A stretch of 64,000 bases of DNA from Bacillota bacterium (GTDB lineage Bacteria; Bacillota; Clostridia; Christensenellales; Aristaeellaceae): contig JAEZRP010000045.1 of the NCBI GenBank assembly GCA_023444095.1, forward strand, positions 19,193 to 83,192, given 5' to 3'. A program made the position numbers and the translations under genes. The notes beneath the pieces are model-generated. The model was given only the letters and a program-made list of their open reading frames with translations. It made no database searches and was not told where the DNA came from. This document shows, piece after piece, positions 40,434 to 49,232 of the stretch; position 1 is the first letter of the stretch, and each line of letters opens with the position of its first letter.

Positions 40434-42245
40434 CTACCTCCCCACCGCAGCGAGCGCAGACTTCACACGGTCTGTAATGATGTAATCGACGCCCGCGCGG
40501 TGGGCGGAGCGGATGTTTCCGAGCTTGTTGACCGTCCAGACGCCGACGCGCACGCCCGCGTTGTGCAGGTCCGCGACGTAGACCTCGTCGACAAGCTTGG
40601 CATAGGGCAGCATGAGGTCAATGGCATAACTTGTGGCAAAACCCGCGGGGTCCCTGATGTCGGCGACGTAGAGGTAGCCGATGGAAGCGGCAGGTTCTGC
40701 GGCGCGCACGGCGCTCAGAGCGTTGAGGGAAAAGGAAATGAAAGTCGTCCGCTCAAGCATGCCCGCGCGGGCGACGGCCTCGACGCACGCGGCCTCGATG
40801 CCCGAGGCCTTCATCTCAAGAAGCAGCGAAACGGAGGTTCCGGAGAGGTATTCGAGAGCCTCATCCAGCGTGCAGATGGGCTGGCCCTTGAAGTTCACAG
40901 CCCGAAGCTGTTCGAGGGTCATGCGGGAGACGAAGCCCGCGGAGGTGCTGGTGCGGTTGATGCTCGAATCGTGCATGAGAACGAGCGCGCCGTCCTTTGT
41001 CATGCGCACGTCGATTTCGACGGCATCCGCTCCGTCGGCGACCGCGCCCTGGAGCGCGGCGAGGCTGTTCTCGGTGCCGTTCCCGGCCCCGCCCCGGTGC
41101 GCCGCAATGAGCGTCGCGTAGGCGTCCCCGTAGCGGTCGACTGAAATATCGACGCGCATGCTCACCCGATGCGCAGTGAGGGTGATGTACGTCTCGCCGC
41201 GCTTCAGGGGATACAGGATGCCGCCCTTGACGCAGGCGATGTCCGGATCGGCGCAGTCGATGTCGATGTAGCCTGCGTATCCCTCGCCCGCCTCCGTCTC
41301 CGCGCCGACCTCGAACGCCATGGGCACGCCCGCGACGGCGTCGATCCGCTCCGGCGCGACGATGCGCGCGGGCGGGTCGAACACGACGACCGCGCACTCG
41401 TCCGTGCGCCCGTTGTAGGTCGATGCCGTGAGAACCGCCTCGCCCGCAGAGACGCCGGTCACCCGACCCTTGGAGTCGACGCGCGCGACCGACCGATCGG
41501 AGGACGAATAGCGCACGATCGCGCCTGCCCCGCTTGAGAGCCTCACGGACGTCGGCACGGACTCGCCCACGTAGGCGACGATGGAATCCGACTTGAACCG
41601 GACGGACGTCGGCGCCTTTGCGACGGTCACGCTCAGGGTATCCTTCGCCCCGTTGTGCGCGCGCACGGTGATCGTAGCAGCACCGCTCTTCTTCGCGTGC
41701 ACGAGCCCGTTCTCATCGACCTGCGCGACGGACGCGTTCGAAGACCTGTATGTATAGCTCGTTCGGCTCCCAGCCGAGATGACGGGCGCAATGGCGTAGA
41801 CCTCGCCGCGCCCGAGCTTCACGGACGGCGGACTTACGATGAGCACCGACGGCGCCGGCAGCACCCGGACGGCCACTTCCGCTTCGTGTCCGCCGTAGGA
41901 CGCGCCGTGCAGGACGCACGCGCCTTCGGAGATGGCGGTCACAAGTCCGCCCGGTCCGACGGTGGCGATTCCCGGATCGGAGGATGTCCATTCGACGCCC
42001 ATCGCGTTCTGCGTGCCATCCACGGAATAGGCGAGCCGCTTTTCGTCGCCCACGCCGATCTCAAATACGCCCGGGGCGAGCGAGATCGCGCCCATGGTCT
42101 CGGCGCTCGCGCCGAAGGAGAGGCCGGATGCGTCGAGCACCTCCGGCGGGAAGGCGAACTGGAGCGCCTCGTCGGCGATCGGTGCCGCGAATAGCACACC
42201 GATCAGCAAAATCGCGATGAAAAGGGCGAGCTTGCGCGGCGACAT
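40434..42245 (-). CDS. Glycerophosphodiester phosphodiesterase with bacterial Ig-like domains
   Basis: This 603-residue secreted or anchored protein starts at ATG 42245 after CGGAGGTG. An N-terminal hydrophobic segment (LALFIAILLIGVLFAAPIA) is followed by three to four BIG2-like domains (for example YRSSNASVAQVDENGLVHAKKSGAATITV and its repeats, about 60-370). The C-terminal GDPD domain (about 375-600) has LIAAHRGGAGNGTENSLAAL, VEIDVRMTKDGALVLMHD with metal and catalytic residues (His, Arg, Glu, Asp, His), and a late VGVWTVN. It would release glycerol-3-phosphate from phosphodiesters at the cell surface. Confidence 0.9.
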   Translation of the reverse strand: MSPRKLALFIAILLIGVLFAAPIADEALQFAFPPEVLDASGLSFGASAETMGAISLAPGVFEIGVGDEKRLAYSVDGTQNAMGVEWTSSDPGIATVGPGGLVTAISEGACVLHGASYGGHEAEVAVRVLPAPSVLIVSPPSVKLGRGEVYAIAPVISAGSRTSYTYRSSNASVAQVDENGLVHAKKSGAATITVRAHNGAKDTLSVTVAKAPTSVRFKSDSIVAYVGESVPTSVRLSSGAGAIVRYSSSDRSVARVDSKGRVTGVSAGEAVLTASTYNGRTDECAVVVFDPPARIVAPERIDAVAGVPMAFEVGAETEAGEGYAGYIDIDCADPDIACVKGGILYPLKRGETYITLTAHRVSMRVDISVDRYGDAYATLIAAHRGGAGNGTENSLAALQGAVADGADAVEIDVRMTKDGALVLMHDSSINRTSTSAGFVSRMTLEQLRAVNFKGQPICTLDEALEYLSGTSVSLLLEMKASGIEAACVEAVARAGMLERTTFISFSLNALSAVRAAEPAASIGYLYVADIRDPAGFATSYAIDLMLPYAKLVDEVYVADLHNAGVRVGVWTVNKLGNIRSAHRAGVDYIITDRVKSALAAVGR

Positions 42246-42278
42246 CCGATCACCTCCGTTTCATCCTATGTAAAAAAT

Positions 42279-43013
42279 TCAAATCAGTCCCATCGCGCTG
42301 GTTGCGACAAGCAGGATCCCCGAGAGCGCGAGAAGCCCCATAATGACCTTCCGGACGAACGGCGCGGGCAAAACGCCAGCGAGCTTCGTTCCGATCAAGA
42401 GGCCCAGCAGCATGAAGGGCGCGAGCTTCAAAACCGATTGGAGAACATCCGTCGTGAAGATTTCCGTCGCGAAGTAGAGCGCCGCGCGAAAGACGTCCAC
42501 CAGAATAAAGACAAAACACACGTTCGCTCGAAACTCGGCGGGCGTGTCCGTGGTGCGTGAAACGTATGCCACCAGCAGCGCGCCGATGCCGTACATGCCG
42601 CACATGACGCCGGAAACCAGCCCGATGAACACCAGGAGCGGCTTCGAGGGCTTGAGGCGCAGCCTCTCCATGACGAGCGTCTGAACCGCAACCAGCGTGA
42701 TTCCGATTCCGAAGAACGTCTTGATGAGCGCCGGATCGCCCGACTTCAGAAACAGAGCGCCGGGGACGCAGCCCAGCATCATCAGGACCGACAGCGGCAC
42801 GACCACGCGCCACTTGAACCCCTTCCGCTCGCGCAGGGCAATGAATATGTTTGGCCCCGTGCCCAAGATGATCTCGATCGGCGTGATCGAAAGGTTGTTC
42901 GCGAAAAAGCTCATCACGGTTGAAAATACCAGCGTGTTCGCGAAGCCCGTAATCCCCTTCACCGTGTAGGCGAGCAGGACCGCGAAGGCGGAAATCGCGT
43001 ATGAAAACGTCAT
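42279..43013 (-). CDS. TauE/SafE-family membrane transporter
   Basis: This 244-residue protein has about eight hydrophobic helices in two repeats and starts at ATG 43013, overlapping the upstream stop (ATGA). The first repeat shows VKGITGFANTLVFSTV and the second GLVSGVMCGMYGIGALLVAYV, matching the glycine-rich helices of TauE/SafE proteins. These move sulfur-containing or organic anions. Substrate unknown; it is the second gene of a two-gene operon. Confidence 0.85.
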   Translation of the reverse strand: MTFSYAISAFAVLLAYTVKGITGFANTLVFSTVMSFFANNLSITPIEIILGTGPNIFIALRERKGFKWRVVVPLSVLMMLGCVPGALFLKSGDPALIKTFFGIGITLVAVQTLVMERLRLKPSKPLLVFIGLVSGVMCGMYGIGALLVAYVSRTTDTPAEFRANVCFVFILVDVFRAALYFATEIFTTDVLQSVLKLAPFMLLGLLIGTKLAGVLPAPFVRKVIMGLLALSGILLVATSAMGLI

Positions 43014-43291
43014 GCGGTCACCGCCGCGATCAGAACCACATCGAGGATCAGAAACGCGGGAACCAGAAATTGAAACAGGGGCTTGCGCGTCTTATGGCGA
43101 AACATCCGCATGCCCAGGAGCGCGCCCGGCCCGCCGAAAAGGGCCGAAAGAAGGAGCGTCCGCTCCCGAATCCGGAACGCGCCGCGAACGGCGCGCCGCT
43201 TGTCGAGGCCAAATAGAAAAAAAGAAACGACGCTCATTGCCGCCACAGCGACGTACGCGGGAATTCTCAGAAAGTCTAAAATGTGCTTCAC
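43010..43291 (-). CDS. DUF1294 family membrane protein
   Basis: This 93-residue protein has three hydrophobic segments and the family core FFLFGLDKRRAVRGAFRIRERTLL...GGPGALLGMRMFRHKTRKPLF, which is diagnostic for DUF1294. I use GTG 43291 because a TTG start at 43339 would lie within the predicted promoter. The leader would then be only about seven bases with no good ribosome binding site. Function unknown; DUF1294 is often fused to cold-shock domains. Confidence 0.78.
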   Translation of the reverse strand: MKHILDFLRIPAYVAVAAMSVVSFFLFGLDKRRAVRGAFRIRERTLLLSALFGGPGALLGMRMFRHKTRKPLFQFLVPAFLILDVVLIAAVTA

Positions 43292-43304
43292 CTTCTTCGT
43301 ACAA

Positions 43305-43333
43305 ATTATATCAATTTCCCTGATATATTGCAA
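43305..43333 (-). promoter_or_regulatory. Promoter of the DUF1294/TauE operon
   Basis: On the reverse strand TTGCAA (43333-43328), exactly 17 bases, TATAAT (43310-43305). Confidence 0.75.
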
Positions 43334-43426
43334 TCCCAATCGCGCCGCGGGCGCCGACGACCGTAACCGCTCCGCCTTTTCCGGGCCGCTCCGGCACGGT
43401 TTTACAATTTCCTGACCGCCCCCGTA

Positions 43427-43454
43427 TTGGCGCTTGATTCCCTCGCTCTATAAT
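43427..43454 (+). promoter_or_regulatory. Promoter of the alkaline phosphatase gene
   Basis: TTGGCG (43427-43432), 16 bases, TATAAT (43449-43454). Confidence 0.6.
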
Positions 43455-43488
43455 GAACCTGAATCAATGAAGAATGCGAGGGATCACC

Positions 43489-44946
43489 ATGAAAAGGCTT
43501 TTGGCTATCGTTCTCGCCGCGCTCCTTCTCCTGACCGCCGCTACGGCGTTCGCCGAGGGAGAAGCCGCGACCACGCCCAAGTACGTGTTTATGTTCATCG
43601 GCGACGGCATGGGCGCGCCGCAGGTAAACGCGACCGAATACTACCTCGGCACCATTCAGAACCCCGACGCCGAAATGCCCGTTCTCGCGCCCCTCTCCTT
43701 CACCGGCTTCCCGAGCGTGGGCATCATGACGACCTATGACGCGACTTCCTTCTGCCCGGACTCCGCCTCCACCGCCACTTCCATGGCGTCCGGTGAAAAG
43801 ACGCTCTCCGGCGTCGTCAACTATTCCATCGACGGCACCGCCCCCTTCAAGCTCATTACCGAGTACGCCAAGGAAGCCGGCATGAAGGTCGGCGTCGTCT
43901 CCTCGGTGTCGCTCGACCACGCGACCCCCGCCGCCTACTACGCCAAGGCGCAGAGCCGCAGCGAGTACTACAACATCGCCTCCCAGGGCCTGACCGGCAC
44001 GACGCTCGACTTCCTCGGCGGCGGCAACTACCTGAAGCCCGACGGCGACGACGGCACGAGCGCGAACCTCATGAACCTCGCGGCCGAGAACGGTTGGAAC
44101 GTTTTGAACGACGGCCGGTCCATCCTGGCCGTGACCGCGGAATCCGGAAGGACGCTGGCGCTCTCCCCCGACCTCGGCGACAGCAAGGCCATGGTGTATG
44201 ACATCGACCGCGCCGAGGATCAGTTGAGCCTCGCCGACATGACCCGGGCCGCGATCAGCAGCCTCACGGGCGACGACGGCTTCTTCCTCATGGTCGAGGG
44301 CGGCAAGATCGACTGGAGCTGCCACGCAAACGACGCGGCCACCAGCATTCACGAGACGATCGCATTCTCAGACGCCGTACAGGTCGCGATCGACTTCTAC
44401 GCAGCGCATCCCGACGAGACGCTCATCATCGTCACCGGCGACCACGAGACCGGCGGCATGACCATCGGCTTCGCGACCACCGCATACGCCACGCACTTTA
44501 GCTACCTTGCCAGCCAGACCATGTCCTTCGAGGCGTTCACGGGCAAGGTTTCAGAAATGCGCGAGGCGGGCGCGGACTTCGACGGCGCGCTCGCGGCGAT
44601 CAAGGACGCGTTCGGGCTCACCACCGAGGCGGATCAGGCTCTGACGCTCACCGGGGACGAGCTTTCGAAAATCAAGGCGGCGTTCGAGCTGAGCATGCTC
44701 CCCTCAGACGAGCGCGTGCTGGGCGACGCGGAGGCGCTGCTCTACGGCGGCTACGATCCGCTCACCATGGCGTGCAGCCACATCCTGAACAACAAGGCGG
44801 GCGTTGACTTCACCTCTTACGCGCACACCGGTCTCCAGATCCCGGTCTACGCGGAGGGCGTGGGCGCGGCGAACTTCGCGGGCGCTTACGATAACACCAA
44901 CATCTTCGCGAAGACCATGGCCGCGATGGGCCTTTCCGTCGACTAA
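43489..44946 (+). CDS. Secreted alkaline phosphatase
   Basis: This 485-residue protein starts at ATG 43489 after GCGAGGGATC. A signal peptide (LLAIVLAALLLLTAATAFA) precedes the alkaline phosphatase fold: FMFIGDGMGAPQVNATEYY (first metal Asp), DSASTATSMASG with the phosphorylated Ser, VEGGKIDWSCHAND and VTGDHETGGMTIGF with zinc-binding Asp/His. It would release phosphate from phosphomonoesters outside the cell. No Pho-box was evident. Confidence 0.93.
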   Translation: MKRLLAIVLAALLLLTAATAFAEGEAATTPKYVFMFIGDGMGAPQVNATEYYLGTIQNPDAEMPVLAPLSFTGFPSVGIMTTYDATSFCPDSASTATSMASGEKTLSGVVNYSIDGTAPFKLITEYAKEAGMKVGVVSSVSLDHATPAAYYAKAQSRSEYYNIASQGLTGTTLDFLGGGNYLKPDGDDGTSANLMNLAAENGWNVLNDGRSILAVTAESGRTLALSPDLGDSKAMVYDIDRAEDQLSLADMTRAAISSLTGDDGFFLMVEGGKIDWSCHANDAATSIHETIAFSDAVQVAIDFYAAHPDETLIIVTGDHETGGMTIGFATTAYATHFSYLASQTMSFEAFTGKVSEMREAGADFDGALAAIKDAFGLTTEADQALTLTGDELSKIKAAFELSMLPSDERVLGDAEALLYGGYDPLTMACSHILNNKAGVDFTSYAHTGLQIPVYAEGVGAANFAGAYDNTNIFAKTMAAMGLSVD

Positions 44947-44964
44947 TCGACCTGAATCCATGAA

Positions 44965-44997
44965 GGCGCTTCGCCCGAGCGGCGGGGCGCCGTTTTT
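44965..44997 (+). terminator. Intrinsic terminator of the alkaline phosphatase gene
   Basis: GGCGCTTCGCC (44965-44975) pairs with GGCGGGGCGCC (44981-44991), two G-U pairs, loop CGAGC, then GTTTTT. Confidence 0.8.
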
Positions 44998-45012
44998 CAA
45001 GGGAGCTATGGT

Positions 45013-46173
45013 ATGAAAAAATGGAGGGACTGGGTATTCCCGATCGTGGTTGGGCTTTTGTGCGTGGGACTCGCGTTCGTCCCCGACATGGTGAATACGG
45101 AATACGGGAGTTTGCCGCGCGTACGCGCGAAGATCCTGTCCGCGGACAACACACGGCTCTACCCCGTCGGAATCGCGTACTCCGGCGCGCAGACCTGCGA
45201 GGTGGAAATTCTCTCCGGCGAACACAGGGGCGAAACGCTCTCCGCGAACAACTATATGAACACCGCGCTTGACAAGGACAAGCTCTACGAAGCCGGGGAC
45301 ACGGCATGGGCCATGCTGCGCGAAGACGCGGGCGGAGCGCCAAACGTCACGCTCGTCGACCACTACCGGCTCGGCACGGAGGCTCTGCTGTTCGGGCTGT
45401 TCGCGCTCCTTCTGATCCTATTCGGCGGCGCGACGGGGCTGGGCGCGCTCATCTCGCTCGTCGCGAGCGTGATGGTGACCTGGAAGCTGCTGATTCCGCT
45501 GCTTCTCCGGGGCGTGCCGCCCATCTGGGCCGCGCTCGGGCTCGTGATCGCACTCACCGCGATCATCATGGTCCTCGTCGCGGGCTTCTCGCGCCTCGCG
45601 TGGGTCGCGACGGCGGGTTCGTTCGCGGGGACGCTCCTCACCTGCATCCTCTCCATCGTGTTCGGCAACATGATGAAGCTCGACGGCGGCACGCTCTCCT
45701 ACGCCGTGCCCCTCATCTCCCAATCGACCATGACGTTCGACCTTCGGGAACTCTTCTTCGCCATGGTCTTCATCGCGAACTCCGGCGCGCTGATGGACCT
45801 CAGCATGGATATCTCCTCCGCCTGCCGTGAGATCACCGTCCACAACCCCGGCATCTCGCGCCGCAAGCTTTTAAAAAGCGGCTTCGTCGTGGGCCGCAAC
45901 GTCATCGGCACCATGACCACCACCCTGCTTCTCGCCTATTCGGGCAGCTACCTCTCCATGATGGCCTACTTCGCCGGGCAGGGCACGCCGCCCGCCGACC
46001 TGTTCAATCTCAAGTACGTCGCCTCCGAAATCCTTATCACCCTCGTCGGCTCCTTCGGCCTCGTCACCGTCGCGCCCTTCACCGCGGTCATCGCGGCGCT
46101 GGCGTGGGGCGGGAAGGTGGAAAACGGAGAGAATGCCGAGGGCGCTGTCCTCGGACCTCCAACGACGCGCTGA
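45013..46173 (+). CDS. YibE/F family membrane protein
   Basis: This 386-residue protein starts at ATG 45013 after GGGAG. It has an N-terminal helix, a 100-residue extracytoplasmic domain and six to seven helices in the C-terminal part, with LLFGGATGLGALISL and FIANSGALMDLSMDISSACREI typical of the YibE/YibF family. The last residues (NAEGAVLGPPTTR) are encoded by a dispersed palindromic repeat whose sequence also supplies the stop codon. Family function is unproven. Confidence 0.85.
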   Translation: MKKWRDWVFPIVVGLLCVGLAFVPDMVNTEYGSLPRVRAKILSADNTRLYPVGIAYSGAQTCEVEILSGEHRGETLSANNYMNTALDKDKLYEAGDTAWAMLREDAGGAPNVTLVDHYRLGTEALLFGLFALLLILFGGATGLGALISLVASVMVTWKLLIPLLLRGVPPIWAALGLVIALTAIIMVLVAGFSRLAWVATAGSFAGTLLTCILSIVFGNMMKLDGGTLSYAVPLISQSTMTFDLRELFFAMVFIANSGALMDLSMDISSACREITVHNPGISRRKLLKSGFVVGRNVIGTMTTTLLLAYSGSYLSMMAYFAGQGTPPADLFNLKYVASEILITLVGSFGLVTVAPFTAVIAALAWGGKVENGENAEGAVLGPPTTR

Positions 46174-46482
46174 TGGAGTTATCATTCGATCCGCGCGGTC
46201 GCAGCGCCTCGATTTGTCTCCGGCAAACAACCCCCGAGGGCTGACGCCCTTCGGAATCCCTTGCCGGGATAATAACGATCATCGTCTTTCGGCTGCCGGG
46301 AGCCCAACCCCGAGCAGCCGATTTTTCTTTGCGCGCATCCCAAAACGGAAATTGGTCGTCCCGGGCTGAGCCCAAGGACGACCGACGCACAGATATGAAA
46401 TAATACATTTCCAATGAGGGGTTCCAAGGGTCCGCCCCTTGGCGAGGTTCAGGGGCATAACCCCCGGCGTTCCCGTCTCTCC
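46130..46482 (+). repeat. Dispersed mosaic palindromic repeat, copy 5 (longest)
   Basis: Contains all blocks in one direction: CCGAGGGCGCTGTCCTCGG (46136-46154), CCGAGGGCTGACGCCCTTCGG followed by AATCCC (46234-46254), the GGTCGTCCCGGGC...GGACGACC palindrome followed by GACGCACA (46354-46383), CCAAGGGTCCGCCCCTTGG (46424-46442), and AGGGGCATAACCCCCGGCGTTCCC (46451-46474). It lies between the YibE/F gene and recA, which converge. Confidence 0.75.
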
Positions 46483-47592
46483 CTAGAAATCCTCGTCGAG
46501 ATCGAGCTCCTCTTCCTCTCCCTCCTCGGGCTTTTCGTCCTTCACGGCGTCCCCGGCGGCCTCGCCGTTGAGGAAGCGGTCGCGCAGCGTCTTCTCGAGC
46601 TCGTCGAACACGTCCGCGTTCTGCTCTATGTACTTGCGGGCGTTGTCACGGCCCTGGCCGATGCGCGCGCCCTTGTAGGAGAACCATGCGCCGGCCTTCT
46701 GGACGAGGTCGCGCTCGACCGACATGTCGAGAAGCTCACCCGCGCGGGAGATGCCGGAGCCGTAGAGGATATCGACGATGCAGGCCTTGAAGGGCGGCGC
46801 GACCTTGTTTTTAACGACCTTGATCTTGGCGCGATTGCCGACGATCTCGGTGCCGTCCTTGATGGACTCGCTCTTGCGGATGTCGATGCGCACGGAGGCG
46901 TAGAACTTGAGGGCCTTGCCGCCGGTCGTGACCTCGGGGTTTCCGTAGACGACGCCCACCTTTTCGCGCAGCTGGTTGATGAAGATGGCGATGGCGTTTG
47001 TCTTGGAGATGACGCCCGCGAGCTTGCGGAGCGCCTGGGACATGAGCCGCGCTTGCAGGCCCACGTGGCTGTCGCCCATGTCGCCCTCGATTTCCGCCTT
47101 GGGAACGAGCGCGGCGACCGAGTCGATGACCACGATGTCGATCGCGCCCGAGCGGACGAGCGCCTCGCAGATGTCAAGCGCCTGTTCGCCGTTGTCGGGC
47201 TGGGCGACATAGAGGTTCTCCGTGTCGACGCCCAGCGCCTTCGCGTACATGGGGTCGAGCGCGTGCTCCGCGTCGATGAAGGCCGCGGTGCCGCCGCGCT
47301 TTTGCGCTTCCGCCAAGCAGTGGAGCGCGAGCGTGGTCTTGCCCGACGCCTCCGGCCCGTAGATCTCGACGATGCGCCCCTTGGGGAGCCCGCCCACGCC
47401 CAGCGCGAAGTCCAGGCTCAGGCAGCCCGTCGGGCAGATCTCCACCTGCATGTGCTCCTTGTCGCCCAGCTTCATGACGGACCCCTTTCCGAAATCCTTC
47501 TCAATCCGCGCGATCGCGCTTTCGAGTGCGACCTTGCGCTCGTCGCCCGCTTTTTTGGAAACGCCCTTGTCCTGCGCCCTCTTGTCCGCCAT
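46483..47592 (-). CDS. recA: Recombinase RecA
   Basis: This 369-residue protein starts at ATG 47592, eight bases after GGAGGAAC; an in-frame ATG five codons earlier overlaps that ribosome binding site. RecA hallmarks are Walker A GPEASGKTT, FIDAEHALD, the Walker B region DIVVIDSVAALVPKAE, loop L1 around GDSHVGLQARLMSQALRKL, L2 with NQLREKVGVVYGNPEVTTGG, and an acidic tail (EEGEEEELDLDEDF). It forms filaments on single-stranded DNA for recombination and stimulates LexA cleavage. A LexA box sits in its promoter. Confidence 0.98.
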   Translation of the reverse strand: MADKRAQDKGVSKKAGDERKVALESAIARIEKDFGKGSVMKLGDKEHMQVEICPTGCLSLDFALGVGGLPKGRIVEIYGPEASGKTTLALHCLAEAQKRGGTAAFIDAEHALDPMYAKALGVDTENLYVAQPDNGEQALDICEALVRSGAIDIVVIDSVAALVPKAEIEGDMGDSHVGLQARLMSQALRKLAGVISKTNAIAIFINQLREKVGVVYGNPEVTTGGKALKFYASVRIDIRKSESIKDGTEIVGNRAKIKVVKNKVAPPFKACIVDILYGSGISRAGELLDMSVERDLVQKAGAWFSYKGARIGQGRDNARKYIEQNADVFDELEKTLRDRFLNGEAAGDAVKDEKPEEGEEEELDLDEDF

Positions 47593-47628
47593 GTTCCGTT
47601 CCTCCATGCGCCTTATGATTATGAGAAT

Positions 47629-47672
47629 ATTATACCATGTCCCACCCCCTTTGAAAATCGAACATCAGTTTA
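47629..47672 (-). promoter_or_regulatory. recA promoter with LexA box
   Basis: On the reverse strand TTTTCA (47657-47652), 17 bases, TATAAT (47634-47629). Just upstream, the forward strand has CGAACATCAGTTTA (47659-47672), a one-sided match to the LexA consensus CGAAC-N4-GTTCG. The arrangement fits SOS control. Confidence 0.6.
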
Positions 47673-47706
47673 TATTTGGTTTTTTGAGACTGTTACAGGT
47701 TTGCGG

Positions 47707-47736
47707 TTGCAAGGCTCGCTTTGGCGGGTATATAAT
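47707..47736 (+). promoter_or_regulatory. Promoter of the glycan-assembly genes
   Basis: TTGCAA (47707-47712), 18 bases, TATAAT (47731-47736). It diverges from the recA promoter. Confidence 0.65.
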
Positions 47737-47784
47737 TATTTCGGTATAAATGGGCCAGTATGATCACAAATGGAGTGTCATTGC

Positions 47785-48378
47785 ATGTATTCAACCGTCA
47801 AGCGCGGACTCGACATCGTTTTTTCGCTTGTGCTGCTCATCGCGCTTCTTCCGGTGTTTCTCGCGCTCGCCGCGTGGGTGAAGGCGACCTCGCGCGGACC
47901 GGCGATTTTCCGGCAGACGCGGATCGGCCGGGACAGGCGCGCGTTCACCATCTACAAATTCAGGACCATGTACCAGTCCGCCCCGCACATGACGCCCGCG
48001 CACCAGCTCGAGCGCGCGGAGCGCTACCTGACCCCGGCGGGCGGCTCGCTGCGCCATTCGAGCCTCGACGAGCTTCCGCAGTTATGGAACGTTTTGAAGG
48101 GCGAAATGTCGCTGGTGGGCCCGCGCCCGGCGCTCCCGAACCAGACGGACCTGCTCGATGAGCGCGACAAGTACGGCGCGAACGCGCTCCGGCCCGGGTT
48201 GACGGGCTGGGCGCAGATCAACGGAAGAAACGAGATCCCCGTGCCGCTGAAGGCGCGCTACGACGGAGAATACGCGAGGGACATGAGCTTTTTGTTTGAT
48301 TTGAAGTGCGTTATAGGAACGCTTCTCGGACGCGGGAACCCGGCCAGGGCGCACATCAAGGCGGATTCGAATGCGTAG
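47785..48378 (+). CDS. Undecaprenyl-phosphate sugar-1-phosphate transferase (bacterial sugar transferase)
   Basis: This 197-residue enzyme starts at ATG 47785, nine bases after GGAG. It has one N-terminal helix (GLDIVFSLVLLIALLPVFLAL) and the monotopic catalytic core: FRQTRIGRDRRAFTIYKFRTM, RHSSLDELPQLWNVLKGEMSLVGPRPALP, and GLTGWAQINGRNEIP. These are signature motifs of small sugar transferases that load the first sugar phosphate on the lipid carrier at the membrane. It starts the glycan-assembly cluster. Confidence 0.94.
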   Translation: MYSTVKRGLDIVFSLVLLIALLPVFLALAAWVKATSRGPAIFRQTRIGRDRRAFTIYKFRTMYQSAPHMTPAHQLERAERYLTPAGGSLRHSSLDELPQLWNVLKGEMSLVGPRPALPNQTDLLDERDKYGANALRPGLTGWAQINGRNEIPVPLKARYDGEYARDMSFLFDLKCVIGTLLGRGNPARAHIKADSNA

Positions 48379-49231
48379 GGTACTCGTCACCGGAGCCGGG
48401 AGCTTCATCGGCGAGGCGTTTCGCGCGCGCGCCGCGCTGTTTCCGGGGGAATACGGGGTCGACGCCGTGTCGCTTCGGGGCGAGGATTGGCATGCGGCCG
48501 ATTTTTCACGCTACGACAGCGTTTTGCACGTTGCGGGGCTCGCGCATGTGAAGTATAATGATTCCATGCGCGAAAGGTATATGGCCGTCAATCGCGATCT
48601 CGCGGTCGCCGCGGCGCGAAAGGCCAAATCGGACGGCTGCGGACACTTTCTTTTTTTGTCGAGCATGATCGTCTACGGCCCGCCAGCCCGCGCGGGGAAG
48701 ACGCGCATCGTCCGTCCGGACACGCCCCCCGCGCCCGAAAACGCCTACGGTGAGAGCAAGCTCGAGGCCGAAAAAGGCGTCCTCGCGCTCGCGGACGAGG
48801 GCTTCCGCGTCGCAATCCTGCGGCTACCGACCGTCTACGGCAAGGGATGCCGGGGCAATTACAGAACGCTCTCCGCGTGGGCGGGGAAGCTGCCCGTGTT
48901 TCCGGACATTCCGGGCGCGCGCAGCGTCCTTTATGTCGAAAACCTCGCGGAGTTCATCCGCCTCCTGGTCGACGACCGCGCGGCGGGCTATTTCTACCCC
49001 CAGAACGCGGAGTTCTCCACCGCGACGGACCTGATGCGCGAGATCGCGCGCGTACGCGGAGAGAAGATCGCGTTCACACCCTTTTTCAACCCGGTTCTGC
49101 GACTCCTCGGCGCGTCGACGCTCGTCAGAAAGGCGTTCGGGGGGATCGCGTACGACGAGGCCATGTCCGCTTACCCGCGCGACTACCGCATCGTCGGGTT
49201 TCCTGAATCCATCAGGCGCACGGAGGAATAA
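48371..49231 (+). CDS. NAD-dependent epimerase/dehydratase (extended SDR)
   Basis: This 286-residue protein overlaps the previous gene by eight bases. It has the Rossmann motif VTGAGSFIG, catalytic Ser in FLFLSSMIVYG and YGESK (Tyr-x-x-x-Lys). The C-terminal part binds the sugar nucleotide. It likely makes or modifies a nucleotide sugar used by neighbouring glycosyltransferases. Confidence 0.9.
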   Translation: MRRVLVTGAGSFIGEAFRARAALFPGEYGVDAVSLRGEDWHAADFSRYDSVLHVAGLAHVKYNDSMRERYMAVNRDLAVAAARKAKSDGCGHFLFLSSMIVYGPPARAGKTRIVRPDTPPAPENAYGESKLEAEKGVLALADEGFRVAILRLPTVYGKGCRGNYRTLSAWAGKLPVFPDIPGARSVLYVENLAEFIRLLVDDRAAGYFYPQNAEFSTATDLMREIARVRGEKIAFTPFFNPVLRLLGASTLVRKAFGGIAYDEAMSAYPRDYRIVGFPESIRRTEE

Positions 49232-49232
49232 G

